A DNA stretch of 64,000 nucleotides, from the NCBI RefSeq assembly GCF_900100855.1, contig NZ_FNCB01000002.1, positions 310,001-374,000 of the forward strand, written 5' to 3'. This DNA comes from Idiomarina zobellii. Lineage in GTDB: Bacteria > Pseudomonadota > Gammaproteobacteria > Enterobacterales > Alteromonadaceae. Below, one piece after another: positions 63,734-64,000 of this stretch. Below the pieces are notes generated by a model that was not told where the DNA came from, did no database searches, and saw only the letters and a program-made list of their open reading frames with translations. Every line of letters starts with the position of its first letter. The first letter of the stretch is position 1. A program made the position numbers and the translations under genes.

Positions 63734-63790
63734 CACTTTTATGCGCATAAAAAAGTAGAAACACGCACTTTTATGCGCATAAAAGTGCGT
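63734..63790. promoter_or_regulatory. Paired palindromic operator upstream of the fic module
   Basis: The 19-bp unit CACTTTTATGCGCATAAAA occurs twice, at 63734-63752 and 63766-63784, exactly 32 bp apart (about three helical turns). The second copy is the core of a perfect 28-bp palindrome (63763-63790, half-site ACGCACTTTTATGC). The first copy is an imperfect palindrome covering the expected -35 region. The right-hand palindrome lies 7 bp after the flgO stop and could also form a hairpin at the end of that transcript. Confidence 0.65.
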
Positions 63791-63796
63791 AATTGG

Positions 63797-64000
63797 TTAA
63801 GGCGCTTTTCTAATAACCGGCTTGCCGTGGTCTTCGCTTAATTGATGAACCACGTGAGCCGGAATAAATACCTGAGCCACACTAGCAACATCTTTGGTGT
63901 TGATGTCGACCAAGCGAGCGTTTGCCATAATACCATCACGATGATGCGACAAAGTCCCCACCATCACGTGCGTTATTGGCATGATCTCGTCAAGTTCCAT
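63797..64000 (-). CDS. flgO: FlgO-family outer-membrane protein (C-terminal part)
   Basis: The last 67 residues of a gene that continues beyond the window. The sequence HVMVGTLSHHRDGIMANARL, VDINTKDVASVAQVFIP matches the C-terminal core of FlgO, the flagellum-associated outer-membrane protein of Vibrio. The first Met seen at 64000 is probably internal. It is on the opposite strand from flgP and flgT and 1.3 kb from flgT. Confidence 0.7.
   Translation of the reverse strand: MELDEIMPITHVMVGTLSHHRDGIMANARLVDINTKDVASVAQVFIPAHVVHQLSEDHGKPVIRKAP

Noticed and set aside
1-64000. CRISPR arrays, rRNA genes, riboswitches and complete transposable elements
   Set aside because: No regularly spaced repeats, rRNA sequence, recognisable riboswitch core (none before ribF) or complete insertion sequence was seen; the only mobile-element trace is the short remnant near 63.35 kb.

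Overview
The window looks like a chromosome segment of a marine gammaproteobacterium of the order Alteromonadales, most likely Idiomarina or a close relative. This is inferred from the gene content and order (ruvCAB-yebC-aspS, cmoAB, rssB-galU, ccmABCDEFGHI, the murJ-ribF-ileS-lspA-fkpB-ispH block, and a polar-flagellum and chemotaxis set with flhF, flhG, parC, parP, flgP and flgT) and from the protein sequences as I recognise them. No database search was possible.

Layout. 1-9.7 kb: housekeeping genes, namely ruvB (partial), ruvA, ruvC, yebC and aspS, a membrane diguanylate cyclase with a periplasmic binding domain, cmoA-cmoB on the opposite strand, galU, a small membrane protein and an RssB-like regulator. 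9.7-17.4 kb: mlaA and the full cytochrome c maturation operon ccmABCDEFGHI, all on the minus strand. 17.5-31.8 kb: a FliK-like protein with a detached FlhB C-terminal domain (plus), converging on a long minus-strand run flhA-flhF-flhG-fliA-cheY-cheZ-cheA-cheB-parC-parP-cheW-DUF2802. 31.9-34.0 kb: a four-gene minor-pseudopilin cluster ordered like E. coli ppdA-ppdB-ygdB-ppdC, then a two-gene toxin-antitoxin module. 34.0-41.9 kb: ispH, fkpB, lspA, ileS, ribF, murJ (minus) and rpsT (plus). 41.9-62.5 kb: the flagellar filament, hook and rod genes (fliT-like, fliS, fliD, flaG, fliC, flgL to flgB), cheR and cheV, then flgA, flgM, flgN, flgP and flgT on the plus strand. 62.5-64 kb: tRNA-Arg(CCU), then a short mosaic of gene fragments, and the end of a FlgO-family gene.

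The flagellar genes follow a readable regulatory hierarchy. Sigma-54-type (-24/-12) promoters lie before flgB, flgF, flgA and flgT. Sigma-28-type promoters lie before flgK, fliC, flaG and flgM, with a weaker candidate before flgP. fliA and flgM, the sigma-28/anti-sigma pair, are both present. A strong terminator separates flgBCDE from flgFGHIJ. The export genes fliE-fliR, full-length flhB, the motor genes and the flr/fle master regulators are not in this window, so the flagellar locus is split.

The most unusual stretch is 62.6-63.8 kb. Reading leftward from flgO it holds paired palindromic operators, a promoter, a 52-residue antitoxin-like gene, a Fic-domain gene cut after 47 residues exactly where an IS3-type insertion-sequence end begins, about 96 bp of that element, a CDP-alcohol phosphatidyltransferase fragment whose catalytic motif is cut at the junction, and an N-terminal fragment of a sterol-desaturase-family gene ending next to the tRNA. 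This reads as an insertion followed by deletion in a TA locus next to a tRNA gene.
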